64,000 nucleotides of DNA from Gordonia neofelifaecis NRRL B-59395 (GTDB lineage Bacteria > Actinomycetota > Actinomycetes > Mycobacteriales > Mycobacteriaceae), in NCBI RefSeq assembly GCF_000192435.1, contig NZ_AEUD01000010.1, positions 1 to 64,000 on the forward strand. Reading direction: 5' to 3'. Below the pieces are notes generated by a model. It was not told the DNA's origin and made no database searches. It worked only from the letters and a program-made list of their open reading frames with translations. Positions 44,983 to 53,698 of the stretch are shown in pieces. The position numbers and the translations under genes are program-made. How positions within the stretch are numbered: position 1 is the stretch's first letter; each line of letters begins with the position of its first letter.

Positions 44983-45936
44983 ATGACGTACCCGCAGTCG
45001 GGGTCTGGCTATGGCCAGGGCGACGCCGGATCCCAGTCGGCCTACGGTCAGCAGCAGTACGGCCAGCAGTCCGGCTACGGTCAGCAGCAGTACGGGCAGC
45101 AGGCCGGTTACGGCCAGCAGTACGGCGGGCAGCAGTACGGCCAGGAGCAGTACGCCCAGCAGTATGCGCAGCAGCAGTACGCGCAGCAGGGTTACGGCTA
45201 CCAGCAGCCCAAGCCCGCCGGCCAGGGTCTGCCCGCGAACACCCCGACGATCCTCGCCGCGGTGATCGGCGCGCTCGGCGTCATCACGCTGTTCTGCGGG
45301 TTCGTCGCAGGCTTCAAGGAGACCGGACCCTACGGTGCCAGCTACACCGCGAAGGTATTCGAGACCGAGTTCGCGACGCCGTACAGCCTTCTCGCGGTCG
45401 CAGGCGTGCTCGCACTGGTGACGTTCCTGCTCGGCACCGAGAAGTGGGTGACCGGCGTCGTGTTCGCGCTGACGACCACCGCCGCGCTCATCACCGTCTT
45501 CCAGTTCGCCACCGCCGACGCAGGCAAGGGTGCGGGCGCGATCATCCTGCTGATCACATCGATCCTGGCGTTCCTCGCCGCCGTCGTGTGGCTGCTGATC
45601 GACTCGGGCCAGATCAAGACCGCTGCGGTCGCGGAGACCGCTGACGCTTCCGCAGTCGCTCAGGCTCCGGCCGCCCACGCCGCACCGGCTGCCGCCGACC
45701 CGTCGGCATCGGCGTACGGGTACGGCACGTACGGCCAGCAGGCCCAGCAGCCCGCCGCCGGATACGGCCAGCAGGCCCAGGCCTCCTACCAGGCCGGATC
45801 GTACGGGCAGCAGCCCTCTGCGGCGCCGTCTTACGGCCAGGCCGACTCGTCGTCGACCCCGGCGCAGGCCTCGGACGCCAACGCGACCACCGCTTTCGTG
45901 AAGCCGGATGCGAACAAGGAGGGCGAGCAGCAGTAG
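44983..45936 (+). CDS. Rv0954-like membrane protein (DUF5336) with YGQQ-repeat tails
   Basis: 317 aa. Residues 1-75 are a prion-like repeat of YGQQQYGQQ/YAQQ units; four membrane helices lie at about 85-105, 128-147, 153-175 and 185-205; a second Ala/Gln/Tyr-rich tail with AYGYGTYGQQ repeats follows. The M. tuberculosis ortholog by position, Rv0954, has been linked to the cell-division complex. The double disordered tails around a membrane core suggest a scaffold role (inference). Confidence 0.82.
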   Translation: MTYPQSGSGYGQGDAGSQSAYGQQQYGQQSGYGQQQYGQQAGYGQQYGGQQYGQEQYAQQYAQQQYAQQGYGYQQPKPAGQGLPANTPTILAAVIGALGVITLFCGFVAGFKETGPYGASYTAKVFETEFATPYSLLAVAGVLALVTFLLGTEKWVTGVVFALTTTAALITVFQFATADAGKGAGAIILLITSILAFLAAVVWLLIDSGQIKTAAVAETADASAVAQAPAAHAAPAAADPSASAYGYGTYGQQAQQPAAGYGQQAQASYQAGSYGQQPSAAPSYGQADSSSTPAQASDANATTAFVKPDANKEGEQQ

Positions 45937-45956
45937 CTCGCACTCAGCAGTCAAAG

Positions 45957-46005
45957 AACTGTCGAGTTGTGGTTCGCTGAGAACCGCGACTCGACAGTTT
46001 TCTTT
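45957..46005 (+). terminator. Strong terminator hairpin after the Rv0954-like gene
   Basis: A 19-bp stem (45957-45975 with 45981-45999, two G-U pairs) with a 5-nt loop, followed by TCTTT. Confidence 0.85.
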
Positions 46006-46120
46006 CCACGACCACCCGGACTCGCCGATCCTGAGGTACGCCTGTGTGTTCGGCCCCATTCGCGGGACGCGCGGCGCGTCGGAGGGTGACGATTCCGGCG
46101 ACGTGACACCCTGATAATCG

Positions 46121-47509
46121 ATGTCCGCGCCTTCCGCTCAGAATCTGGCGACCCGTCTCCGGCAGGTCCGTCTCGCTCGGCGTGCCGATCAGACTCCGAA
46201 GCTCCCTGCGACCTGGGACGTCATCAAGGTCGGGCTCACGGTTCCGACGATCGCCTGGCTCGCGGTGCTGGTGGTCGTGGTGATCACGAAGGCCGCGGCC
46301 GGTGCCGGCTTCTCCGGGCTGGGCGCCGCGACCGCCGCGGGATGGTTGATCGCGAACCAGACGCCGCTGACCATCGGTGGGGTGGCGATCGGTGTGCTGC
46401 CGCTGGTGCCGACGCTGCTCGTCGGGTTCGGCACGTACCGGGTGGTGCGGCGTGCGACGGTCGACGCGACGTCGTTCAACGAACTGCTGCGCATCGCGGG
46501 CACCGCCGTCCTGGGGCCGCTGCTCGCGACGGCGCTCGCACTCGCGGTGGTCGCCGACGGCGCGTCGTCGGGACCGGTGGGCAACCCCGCTCCGCTCGGT
46601 GCATTCGGGATGACGGTGGTGGTGCACGGCGTCGCCGCGATCGGCGGTCTGCTTCCGCGCGTCACCCAGCCCTTCCTCGACGAGTTCGCGATTCCGGCGT
46701 CCGACCGGGTCGGCGCGAGAGCCGGAACCGCGGCATTCTTCGTCCTGATCGCCGGGGGCGGCATCGCGGTGTTCGCGGGATTCGTCGCGCACTTCGGCGC
46801 GGTCGCCGACATTCTCGGTCTCGGCAACACCTTCGACGGTTACCTCGGGCTCACGGTGCTCTCGATCCTCTACCTGCCGAACGTGGTGGTGAGTGCCGCG
46901 GCGGTGACCGCGGGTGCGAGTGCGACGCTCGGCGGCCTGACCGTCGACGCATTCAGCACCCACCCCGGAACGTTGCCCCCGGTGCCGATCGCCGGAGTGG
47001 TGCCGACGTCGGACCTGGGTCCGTGGGGCGCCGTGCTGTTCGCGGTGCCGCTGGTCGGCGGGGTGCTACTGGGGTGGTACACGCGCAGCGACGACGTGGT
47101 GGCGCACCTGCGCGCGGTCGGCGTCGGCGCATCGGTCGCGTCTGGGCTGATGGTGGTCGCGGTCGCACTCTCCGGCGGCCGGCTCGGCGAGATGGGGCAG
47201 GCGGGTGTCAGCGTTCCGCTCGCCGGCGTCTTCACCCTGACGGCGCTCGGTGTCACCGCGCTGCTGACCGTCGGCGTCCTGTGGCTGCGGTCGTCGACGG
47301 CGGGCCGGTCGACGCGGCGGTCGTCGGCGATCGTGGCCGACGACCCGGACGAGCTCGTGGCAGAGGACGAGGACCTCGAGGCCGACGATCCGGACATCGA
47401 CGGGTCCCCGGAGGACGACGATGCCGCCGCCGACGACGACCGCGACGACCAGGCGGACCCGGAGTGGGACGTCGCGGAACCGGCCCGCGACAGCGACGCC
47501 GCTGTCTGA
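46121..47509 (+). CDS. DUF6350 polytopic membrane protein, Rv0955 type
   Basis: 462 aa, about ten membrane helices between residues 30 and 390 and a strongly acidic, disordered cytoplasmic tail (about 70 residues rich in Asp/Glu, for example ADDPDELVAEDEDLEADD). Conserved position between the Rv0954-like gene and purN supports the family call. GATAAT lies only 2 nt before the ATG, so the transcript may begin inside the first codons and a downstream start is possible. Function unknown. Confidence 0.82.
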   Translation: MSAPSAQNLATRLRQVRLARRADQTPKLPATWDVIKVGLTVPTIAWLAVLVVVVITKAAAGAGFSGLGAATAAGWLIANQTPLTIGGVAIGVLPLVPTLLVGFGTYRVVRRATVDATSFNELLRIAGTAVLGPLLATALALAVVADGASSGPVGNPAPLGAFGMTVVVHGVAAIGGLLPRVTQPFLDEFAIPASDRVGARAGTAAFFVLIAGGGIAVFAGFVAHFGAVADILGLGNTFDGYLGLTVLSILYLPNVVVSAAAVTAGASATLGGLTVDAFSTHPGTLPPVPIAGVVPTSDLGPWGAVLFAVPLVGGVLLGWYTRSDDVVAHLRAVGVGASVASGLMVVAVALSGGRLGEMGQAGVSVPLAGVFTLTALGVTALLTVGVLWLRSSTAGRSTRRSSAIVADDPDELVAEDEDLEADDPDIDGSPEDDDAAADDDRDDQADPEWDVAEPARDSDAAV

Positions 47510-47542
47510 ATGACGCGGCTTTGCCGGACCGGCGTGTGTTCG

Positions 47543-47548
47543 TACGAT
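47543..47548 (+). promoter_or_regulatory. -10 element TACGAT, leaderless start
   Basis: TANNNT hexamer exactly 6 nt before the ATG at 47555. Confidence 0.55.
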
Positions 47549-47554
47549 CGCTGC

Positions 47555-47737
47555 ATGAGCAACGGCGCACCCATGACGCGAGACCAGCGGCGAAAGATCG
47601 CGGTCATCGGATATCTCGTCGCGATGTGCGGACTGTGCGTGCTGCTCGGGGTGACGGTCGGGTGGCTGTTCGGCGTCTTCGTCACCCTGTTCGGGATGGG
47701 CTTCGCGGTGCTGAAGTTCGGCGCCTGGTGGCGCTGA
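47555..47737 (+). CDS. Small two-helix membrane protein
   Basis: 60 aa: a short basic N-terminus (MTRDQRRKIAVIGYL) followed by two closely packed hydrophobic helices (VAMCGLCVLLGVTVGWLFGV and FVTLFGMGFAVLKF). No family recognised. Start chosen from the leaderless -10; it leaves 45 nt after the DUF6350 stop. Confidence 0.65.
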   Translation: MSNGAPMTRDQRRKIAVIGYLVAMCGLCVLLGVTVGWLFGVFVTLFGMGFAVLKFGAWWR

Positions 47738-47793
47738 CGGCACCGGCTCGCGGCGGCGACCGACCTACCGGCACCGTGCTCGTTCAGGACAAC

Positions 47794-47799
47794 TAAGCT
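47794..47799 (+). promoter_or_regulatory. -10 element TAAGCT for purNH, leaderless start
   Basis: TANNNT hexamer exactly 7 nt before the GTG at 47807. Confidence 0.6.
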
Positions 47800-47806
47800 G
47801 TACGTC

Positions 47807-48427
47807 GTGACATCAGCCCAGGACGCCCGTGTGCCCGTGGTCGTCATGGCATCCGGAACCGGATCGTTGATGGCCGCAGTCCTCGACCTCGCCGCGGCGG
47901 ACGACTCACCGTTCCGCGTGGTCGGCGTGGTGGTCGACCGCGACTGCGCCGCCGCCGATCGTGCCGTGGAGGCCGACCTGCCGGTGGTGCTGTCGGAGTT
48001 GCGCGACTACCCCGACCGTGCCGCCTGGGATGCGGCGCTCACCGCCGCGGTCGTCGAGCTGGCCCCCGAGTGGGTGGTCACCGCCGGTTTCATGAAGATC
48101 CTCGGTCCCGCCTTCCTCGAGCGTTTCGGCGGTCATATCGTCAACTCGCATCCGGCGCTGCTGCCCGCGTTCCCGGGAGCGCACGGGGTGGCGGATGCCC
48201 TCGCCTACGGCGTCAAGATCACCGGAACCACGGTGCACCTGGTCGACAGCGGTGTCGACACCGGACCGATCCTCGCGCAGCGCATCGTGGAGGTGCTGCC
48301 CGACGATTCCGAAGAGACCCTTCACGAACGCATCAAAGAAGTCGAGCGCGTGCTGCTGCCTGAAGTGGTGCATGCGGTCGTGACCCGTGGCGTTGTCACA
48401 GATGGACGAAAGGCCCACATCAAGTGA
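47807..48427 (+). CDS. purN: Phosphoribosylglycinamide formyltransferase
   Basis: 206 aa. Transfers formyl from 10-formyl-THF to GAR in purine synthesis. Substrate loop [18 protein letters not shown], catalytic Asn-His region [19 protein letters not shown] and the signature Asp in [10 protein letters not shown] are intact. GTG start. Overlaps purH by GTGA. Ortholog of Rv0956. Confidence 0.96.
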   Translation: MTSAQDARVPVVVMASGTGSLMAAVLDLAAADDSPFRVVGVVVDRDCAAADRAVEADLPVVLSELRDYPDRAAWDAALTAAVVELAPEWVVTAGFMKILGPAFLERFGGHIVNSHPALLPAFPGAHGVADALAYGVKITGTTVHLVDSGVDTGPILAQRIVEVLPDDSEETLHERIKEVERVLLPEVVHAVVTRGVVTDGRKAHIK

Positions 48428-49998
48428 ATGCACCTGCAGATTCCGGAACGCGCGCCGTCAAGCGTGCGCTGATCAGCGTCTACGACAAGAGCGGACTCAC
48501 CGATCTGGCCACCGCGCTGAACGCTGCGGGCGTCGAGATCGTCTCGACCGGCTCGACGGCCAAGACCATCGCCGGCGCGGGCGTGCCGGTGATCGAGGTC
48601 AGCGAGCTGACCGGCTTCCCCGAGTGCCTCGAAGGTCGCGTGAAGACCCTGCACCCGCGCGTGCACGCCGGCATCCTCGCCGACACCCGCAAGGACGATC
48701 ATCTCGCGCAGCTCGACGAGCTGGGCGTCGCGCCGTTCGAGCTGGTCGTGGTCAACCTGTACCCGTTCACCGAGACGGTCGCCTCGGGCGCGACGCCCGA
48801 CGAGTGCGTCGAGCAGATCGACATCGGCGGTCCGTCGATGGTCCGTGCCGCGGCCAAGAACCATCCGTCGGTGGGCGTTGTGGTGGACCCCGCCGACTAC
48901 GCCGACGTCGCCGCCGCGGTGGCGACCGGCGGCTTCACGCTGGCCCAGCGCAAGCAGCTGGCCGCCAAGGCCTTCCGGCACACCGCCGACTACGACGTCG
49001 CCGTCGCGTCGTGGATGAGCTCGGTGGTCGCACCCGACGAAGAGGGATCGCAGTTCCCGGTCTGGGCCGGGGCCACGTGGAAGCGCTCGGCCACCCTGCG
49101 CTACGGGGAGAACCCGCACCAGGCCGCCGCCCTGTACGTGAGCAACGACGCCGCGCCGGGTCTCGCCGAGGCGCAGCAGCTGCACGGCAAGGAGATGTCG
49201 TTCAACAACTACACCGACGGCGACGCCGCCTGGCGTGCCGCGTACGACCACGCCGAGCCCGCCGTCGCGATCATCAAGCATGCGAATCCGTGCGGCATCG
49301 CGGTCGGCGCCGACATCGCCGAGGCCCATCGCCGAGCGCACGCCTGTGATCCGGTGAGCGCCTACGGCGGCGTCATCGCCACCAACCGCGAGGTGTCGGT
49401 CGAGATGGCCGAGCAGGTCGCGGAGATCTTCACCGAGGTCATCATCGCTCCGGGGTACGCGGACGGCGCCGTCGACGTGCTGTCGCGCAAGAAGAACATC
49501 CGCATCCTGATCGCGGGCGCGCCCACCGAGACCGGCGTCGAGATGCGTCCGGTGTCGGGCGGACTGCTGATCCAGGAGCGCGACGTCATCGACGCCGACG
49601 GCGACGACCCCGCCAACTGGACCCTGGCCACCGGAGAGGCCGCGGACGAGCAGACCCTCCGCGACCTGGTCTTCGCCTGGCGCGCCTGCCGCGCGGTGAA
49701 GTCGAACGCGATCCTGCTGGCCAACGACGGCGCCTCGGTCGGCGTCGGCATGGGCCAGGTCAACCGTGTCGACTCCGCGCACCTCGCGGTGAACCGCGCC
49801 GGTGAGCGTGCCGCGGGTTCGGTCGGCGCCTCGGACGCCTTCTTCCCGTTCCCCGACGGCCTGCAGGTGCTGATCGACGGCGGCGTCCGGGCTGTCGTGC
49901 AGCCGGGCGGTTCGGTCCGCGACAACGAGGTGATCGAGGCCGCGAAGGCGGCCGGTGTCACCATGTATCTGACCGGAGCGCGCCACTTCGCGCACTGA
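48424..49998 (+). CDS. purH: Bifunctional AICAR formyltransferase/IMP cyclohydrolase
   Basis: 524 aa performing the last two steps to IMP. N-terminal IMP cyclohydrolase ([34 protein letters not shown]) and C-terminal AICAR transformylase with [11 protein letters not shown] and the final [22 protein letters not shown]. Coupled to purN through GTGA. Ortholog of Rv0957. Confidence 0.97.
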   Translation: MNAPADSGTRAVKRALISVYDKSGLTDLATALNAAGVEIVSTGSTAKTIAGAGVPVIEVSELTGFPECLEGRVKTLHPRVHAGILADTRKDDHLAQLDELGVAPFELVVVNLYPFTETVASGATPDECVEQIDIGGPSMVRAAAKNHPSVGVVVDPADYADVAAAVATGGFTLAQRKQLAAKAFRHTADYDVAVASWMSSVVAPDEEGSQFPVWAGATWKRSATLRYGENPHQAAALYVSNDAAPGLAEAQQLHGKEMSFNNYTDGDAAWRAAYDHAEPAVAIIKHANPCGIAVGADIAEAHRRAHACDPVSAYGGVIATNREVSVEMAEQVAEIFTEVIIAPGYADGAVDVLSRKKNIRILIAGAPTETGVEMRPVSGGLLIQERDVIDADGDDPANWTLATGEAADEQTLRDLVFAWRACRAVKSNAILLANDGASVGVGMGQVNRVDSAHLAVNRAGERAAGSVGASDAFFPFPDGLQVLIDGGVRAVVQPGGSVRDNEVIEAAKAAGVTMYLTGARHFAH

Positions 49999-50045
49999 GT
50001 TCCTCTCGCTCGCTGGGCTGGTTTCAGCGCGCGGTCCCTTCCGCC

Positions 50046-50143
50046 GATTGAGCGAGCGCAGCGAGTCGAAACCCTGTGACGTCGGGCTGGTTCTGAGACC
50101 CAGCCCGGGTGCGGTGGTTTCGACTCGCTGCGCTCGCTCAACC
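50046..50143. repeat. Second copy of the GGTTGAGCGAGCGCAGCGAG-type inverted element
   Basis: A 28-bp unit at 50046-50073 (one mismatch at its second base) and its inverted copy at 50116-50143, with a GGGCTG...CAGCCC inner stem in the spacer. Degenerate pieces follow to about 50205. Lies between purH and the convergent permease gene. Confidence 0.85.
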
Positions 50144-50214
50144 AGCAGGAGGGCCGCTCGCTCGACCGACGGGAGGACCGCTCACTCAACCAGCGAGAAG
50201 GGACCGACTAGGAC

Positions 50215-50916
50215 TCAGGGAACGGCACGGCGGAGCGTCGCGTACGAGACGCCCGACAGCACGACCACCAGCGCGAGACCGTAGCCGCCGAGCTCGACCG
50301 GGGTGAGGTCGGCGAACCACCGGCCGACGGCGGGCCAGCCGTCGCCGAAACTGATGCCGAGCACCGACAGTGCGACGACGGCGGCCAGGCAGGCACCGAT
50401 CAGGACCAGCGTGAGCATTCCGAACCGCTTGTACACGGTGGCGGCGAAGAAGCCGACGGTGAACGTCAGCATCGGAGCCACGAAGTACAGCAGGGTGGCG
50501 GCGGCCGCGCCCTGGTCCCAGATCCAGGGGACGGCGAAGAAGTAGCCGTCCATGCCCCAGCCGTCGGTGGCCTTCTCGATCAGTCCGCCGATCAGATAGA
50601 CGACGGCCAGTCCCGCGGACGCGAGCATCGCGGTGAGTGTGGTCCCGAGATAGAACTCGCGGCGCGTGACGCTCATCGCCTGGGAGAACGGGAACGTCAG
50701 CGACATCGCCTGGATACCGATCACTGCGAAGTACCAGAGCGGAGCCTGCGACCCGCCGCCGTAGATCGGGCCGGCGTCGTCGCTGAACGCCGCGTAGACG
50801 GATCCGTAGATGATCAGCGAGATGGCGAGTGCCGACCCGAAGATGATCAGCGGGATCCAGATGAAGATCTTCTTGTTGATCAGCTGCATGCGGACGACGT
50901 TTGCGGTGCGGTTCAT
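50215..50916 (-). CDS. ABC-2-type transporter permease
   Basis: 233 aa, six hydrophobic helices; N-terminus NVVRMQLINKKIFIWIPLII and a motif FSQAMSVTRREFYLGTTLTA after the second helix typical of ABC-2 permeases next to YtrA-type regulators. Forms an exporter with the ATPase upstream; the cargo (drug, peptide or lipid) is unknown. ATGA overlap with the ATPase gene. Confidence 0.82.
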   Translation of the reverse strand: MNRTANVVRMQLINKKIFIWIPLIIFGSALAISLIIYGSVYAAFSDDAGPIYGGGSQAPLWYFAVIGIQAMSLTFPFSQAMSVTRREFYLGTTLTAMLASAGLAVVYLIGGLIEKATDGWGMDGYFFAVPWIWDQGAAAATLLYFVAPMLTFTVGFFAATVYKRFGMLTLVLIGACLAAVVALSVLGISFGDGWPAVGRWFADLTPVELGGYGLALVVVLSGVSYATLRRAVP

Positions 50917-51839
50917 CGCTGGGCTCCCATCGGACGGGCGGAGGCATCGCGCCGGTCGGCGCGTGTGGTGAGGCGGACGATCAACTCCTGCAGGGAGACC
51001 GGTGCGGTGGTCAGCCCGCGGTCGGACAGGTCTGCGTAGTCGGCGGCTTCGAGTCGGCCCATCACGGTCACCGACGCCACCGGGCCGAGCCGCTCACGGT
51101 GGAGTTCCTCGCGGTCGGCGATGAACTCGTCGACCACCGGTTCGGCGCCGACGACCGTGAAGGCGATGCCGCGGAGGTCGTCGGCCGACTCATCGAGAAC
51201 CAGCCGCCCCTCGTCGACGACGAGTACCTGTTCGACGAGGTTCGAGACCTCGTCGATCAAGTGGCTCGACAGCAGCACGGTGCGCGGGTGCTCGCTGTAG
51301 TCCTCGAGCAGGCGGTCGTAGAAGATCTGTCGGGCGACCGCGTCGAGTCCGAGGTAGGGCTCGTCGAAGAAGGTGACTTCGGCCCGCGAGGCCAGGCCGA
51401 TGATGACGCCGACGGCGGAGAGCTGACCGCGGGAGAGCTTCTTGATCCGCCGGCAGTCGGGGAGGCGGAAGTCCGCCACCAGCCGATCGGCGAAGTCCTG
51501 GTCCCAGTTGGGGAAGAACAGGCTCGCCATCTGGAAGGCCTGGGCGGGATTGGAGTCCTCGGGGTAGCGCTGGCTCTCCCGGACGAAGCAGATCCGCGGC
51601 AGCACGCGCGTGTTCTCGTAAGGGTCCTCGCCGAACACCCTGGCCTCGCCCGAGGTGGCGAAGTTCTGCGCGGTCAGGATCGACATCAGGGTCGTCTTGC
51701 CCGCTCCGTTGCGCCCGAAGAGGCCGCAGATGGTGTGCTCGGGCAGGTCGAAGGTGACCTCGTCGAGGGCGGTGGTGGATCCGTAGCGCTTGGTGAGACC
51801 TCGCGCGCTGACGGCGTGTCGATTCGTGGTGCTGGTCAT
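50913..51839 (-). CDS. ABC-2-type transporter ATPase
   Basis: 308 aa. Walker A GRNGAGKTTLM, Q-loop CFVRESQRYP, signature LSRGQLSAVG (variant Arg in place of the first Gly), Walker B EVTFFDEPYLGLD and switch His in LLSSHLIDE. The C-terminal ~80 residues (DLRGIAFTVVGAEPVVDEF) form the extra domain usual in this group. Overlaps GntR and permease genes by ATGA on both sides. Confidence 0.9.
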   Translation of the reverse strand: MTSTTNRHAVSARGLTKRYGSTTALDEVTFDLPEHTICGLFGRNGAGKTTLMSILTAQNFATSGEARVFGEDPYENTRVLPRICFVRESQRYPEDSNPAQAFQMASLFFPNWDQDFADRLVADFRLPDCRRIKKLSRGQLSAVGVIIGLASRAEVTFFDEPYLGLDAVARQIFYDRLLEDYSEHPRTVLLSSHLIDEVSNLVEQVLVVDEGRLVLDESADDLRGIAFTVVGAEPVVDEFIADREELHRERLGPVASVTVMGRLEAADYADLSDRGLTTAPVSLQELIVRLTTRADRRDASARPMGAQR

Positions 51840-52228
51840 GGCCGGGCTCCTTCCGACGAGGTATCGGCGGTTCGGTTCGAACGTTCACGGATGAGGGCGA
51901 CGACGTCGTCGGTGGTCAGGTTCAGACGTCGCGCCTCGATGAGGAGGGGAGTCACGAACCGGTCGGCGAACGCCGTCTGGCGGCGAGCGCTCAGCGCGGT
52001 CCGCGCGCCGGCGGCGACGAACATTCCGACGCCACGCTTCTTGTAGAGGACGCCTTGGTCGACGAGCAGGTTGATGCCCTTCGCCGCCGTCGCGGGGTTG
52101 ATCCGATAGAAGGCGGCGAGCTCGTTCGTCGAGGGGGCACGGGTCTCCTCGGCCAAGGTGCCGTCGATGATCGAGTCGGCAACGTGGTCGGCGATCTGTT
52201 GGAAGATCGCCCTCCCGTCGTCAATCAT
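51836..52228 (-). CDS. GntR-family regulator, YtrA subfamily
   Basis: 130 aa. The winged helix-turn-helix reads GRAIFQQIADHVADSIIDGT, APSTNELAAFYRINPATAAKGINLLVDQGVLYKKRGVGMFV; a short dimerisation tail (FVTPLLIEARRLNLTTDDVVALI) defines YtrA. Such repressors sit in front of ABC transporter genes and bind a palindrome in their own promoter, which is present at 52248-52271. Confidence 0.92.
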   Translation of the reverse strand: MIDDGRAIFQQIADHVADSIIDGTLAEETRAPSTNELAAFYRINPATAAKGINLLVDQGVLYKKRGVGMFVAAGARTALSARRQTAFADRFVTPLLIEARRLNLTTDDVVALIRERSNRTADTSSEGARP

Positions 52229-52247
52229 GAGACCACCTCGGTTTCCT

Positions 52248-52271
52248 GGTTAATTACTCGACTAACTAACC
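52248..52271. promoter_or_regulatory. 24-bp palindrome, probable YtrA-type operator
   Basis: GGTTAATTACTC facing GACTAACTAACC: 20 of 24 positions are self-complementary. It starts 20 nt before the regulator's ATG on the minus strand, where promoter elements should lie. Confidence 0.72.
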
Positions 52272-52312
52272 ATGCAACTGATCGGCAGCCCGTGTCAAGA
52301 GGTGGCGTGCGC

Positions 52313-52318
52313 TACGGT
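52313..52318 (+). promoter_or_regulatory. -10 element TACGGT, leaderless start
   Basis: TANNNT hexamer exactly 6 nt before the ATG at 52325. Confidence 0.6.
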
Positions 52319-52324
52319 GCCCAG

Positions 52325-52720
52325 ATGAGTGATCGGCGATGCCCGTGCGGGTCGGGTGAGGTGCTGTCGGCCTGCTGCGGCCGCTATCTGACCGGATCGG
52401 GCGAGGGGAGACGTGCGCCGACGGCGGAGTCGCTGATGCGCAGCCGGTTCACCGCGTTCGCCCTCGGGGACGAGGCGCATCTGCTCGCTACCTGGCATCC
52501 GGACACACGGCCGGTGCAGTGCCCGCCCGACCCCGATGTCCGCTGGCTGCATCTGCGGATCGACGAGGTGGTGGACGGGTCGCCGTTCCACACGACCGGG
52601 ACCGTCGCCTTCACCGCGGTGTTCCGCGACTCGGATGGACGCGGCGAGATGCACGAACGCAGCAGGTTCGAGCGGATCGACGGCGCCTGGTTCTACCTCG
52701 ACGGGGTGCACGCCGGCTGA
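52325..52720 (+). CDS. YchJ-family protein (SEC-C motif, NTF2-like)
   Basis: 131 aa. N-terminal SEC-C metal-binding motif CPCGSGEVLSACCGRYL (Cys cluster for zinc) then an NTF2-like domain with ESLMRSRFTAFALGD, HLLATWHPDTRP and a C-terminal ERIDGAWFYLDG. Matches the UPF0225/YchJ family; the molecular role is unknown. The start is fixed by the leaderless -10. Confidence 0.88.
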   Translation: MSDRRCPCGSGEVLSACCGRYLTGSGEGRRAPTAESLMRSRFTAFALGDEAHLLATWHPDTRPVQCPPDPDVRWLHLRIDEVVDGSPFHTTGTVAFTAVFRDSDGRGEMHERSRFERIDGAWFYLDGVHAG

Positions 52721-52809
52721 CGATGCATACGCGCTGACGGTTCGCCGGGTTAAATCCGCGGCGCGTTTTTGCCTGGGCGGACGCTCCGCTGATCCGTACA
52801 AATCTCTTC

Positions 52810-53698
52810 GTGACCATCACGACCGAGACACCCGCGACAGGCGCGCAATCGCCGTCGGCCGAGCCGGATTCCGCGACCGCGGCGCCGCCCGGACCGACGC
52901 GGCGGAGCCTGCCATACCGCGCCGGATACGCCGTCGCCGTGCCGCTCGCCTCCGTCCTCGTCTTCGCCGGACTGTGGCAGCTGGCGGCGTCGAGCGGCCT
53001 GTGGAGTACGACCTTCGTGCCGCCGCTCGGGAGCATCTGGCGGGCGTTCGTCGAGGTGTCGACCACGCACGACGGCGTCCGCGGATATGGGGGATACCTC
53101 CTGTCCGAGCATCTGTACATGACGGTGCGGCGAGTGTTCTTCGGCGTCACCGCGGGCGTCGTCGTGGGCGTCGCGCTCGGAACACTCATGGGGCTGGTGG
53201 GCTGGCTGCGCAGGCTGGTCGAGCCATGGCTCACCTTCCTTCGCGGTGCCGCCGCTCGCCTACTTCTTCCTGCTGGTCATCTGGCTGGGCATCGATGAGG
53301 CACCGAAGGTGACTCTGCTCGCTCTGGCGGCGATGCCGCCCGCGGCGGTCGCGACGGCGTCCGCGGTGGCGGCGACTCCGGTCGCGCTGGTGGAGGCGGC
53401 ACGCGCGATCGGGGCCACCAGGTTCGGCGTGGTGCGCGACGTCGTGCTGCCGTCTGCGCTGCCGGAGACCTTCACCGGTATCCGGCTGTCGGTCGGGATC
53501 GCCTATTCCTCGGTCGTCGCCGCCGAACTGTTCAACGGTGTCCCCGGCGTCGGCGGAATGGTCAAAGACGCGTCCAACTACAACAACACTCCCGTCGTCC
53601 TCGTCGGCATCATCGCGATCGGACTGTCGGGCCTGATCATCGACGTCGCCCTCCGGGCCGTCGAACGGCGCGCCGTCCCCTGGCGCGGAAAGGCATGA
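52810..53698 (+). pseudogene. tauC: Taurine/sulfonate ABC permease (TauC/SsuC type), frameshifted
   Basis: The first 144 or so residues (frame from GTG 52810) give the N-terminus, first helices and VEPWLTFLR. From 53246 the family sequence resumes one frame over, VPPLAYFFLLVIWLGIDEAPKV, through the EAA loop GATRFGVVRDVVLPSALPETFTG to the normal C-terminus at 53698. One residue is missing at the join, so a 2-nt loss at about 53245 (CGCGCGG to CGCGG) explains the break exactly. It may be a real mutation, a sequencing error, or, less likely, programmed. The rest of the operon is intact and overlaps the gene end by ATGA. Confidence 0.85.

Noticed and set aside
45957-46005. Transposon end or attachment site
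   Set aside because: The hairpin is followed by a T-rich tract and directly follows a gene stop, so a terminator is the simpler reading; no transposase or target duplication is nearby.
53246-53698. Separate small permease gene starting near 53246
   Set aside because: It begins in the middle of the TauC fold and continues the preceding frame with one residue missing, so a frameshifted single gene explains it better.
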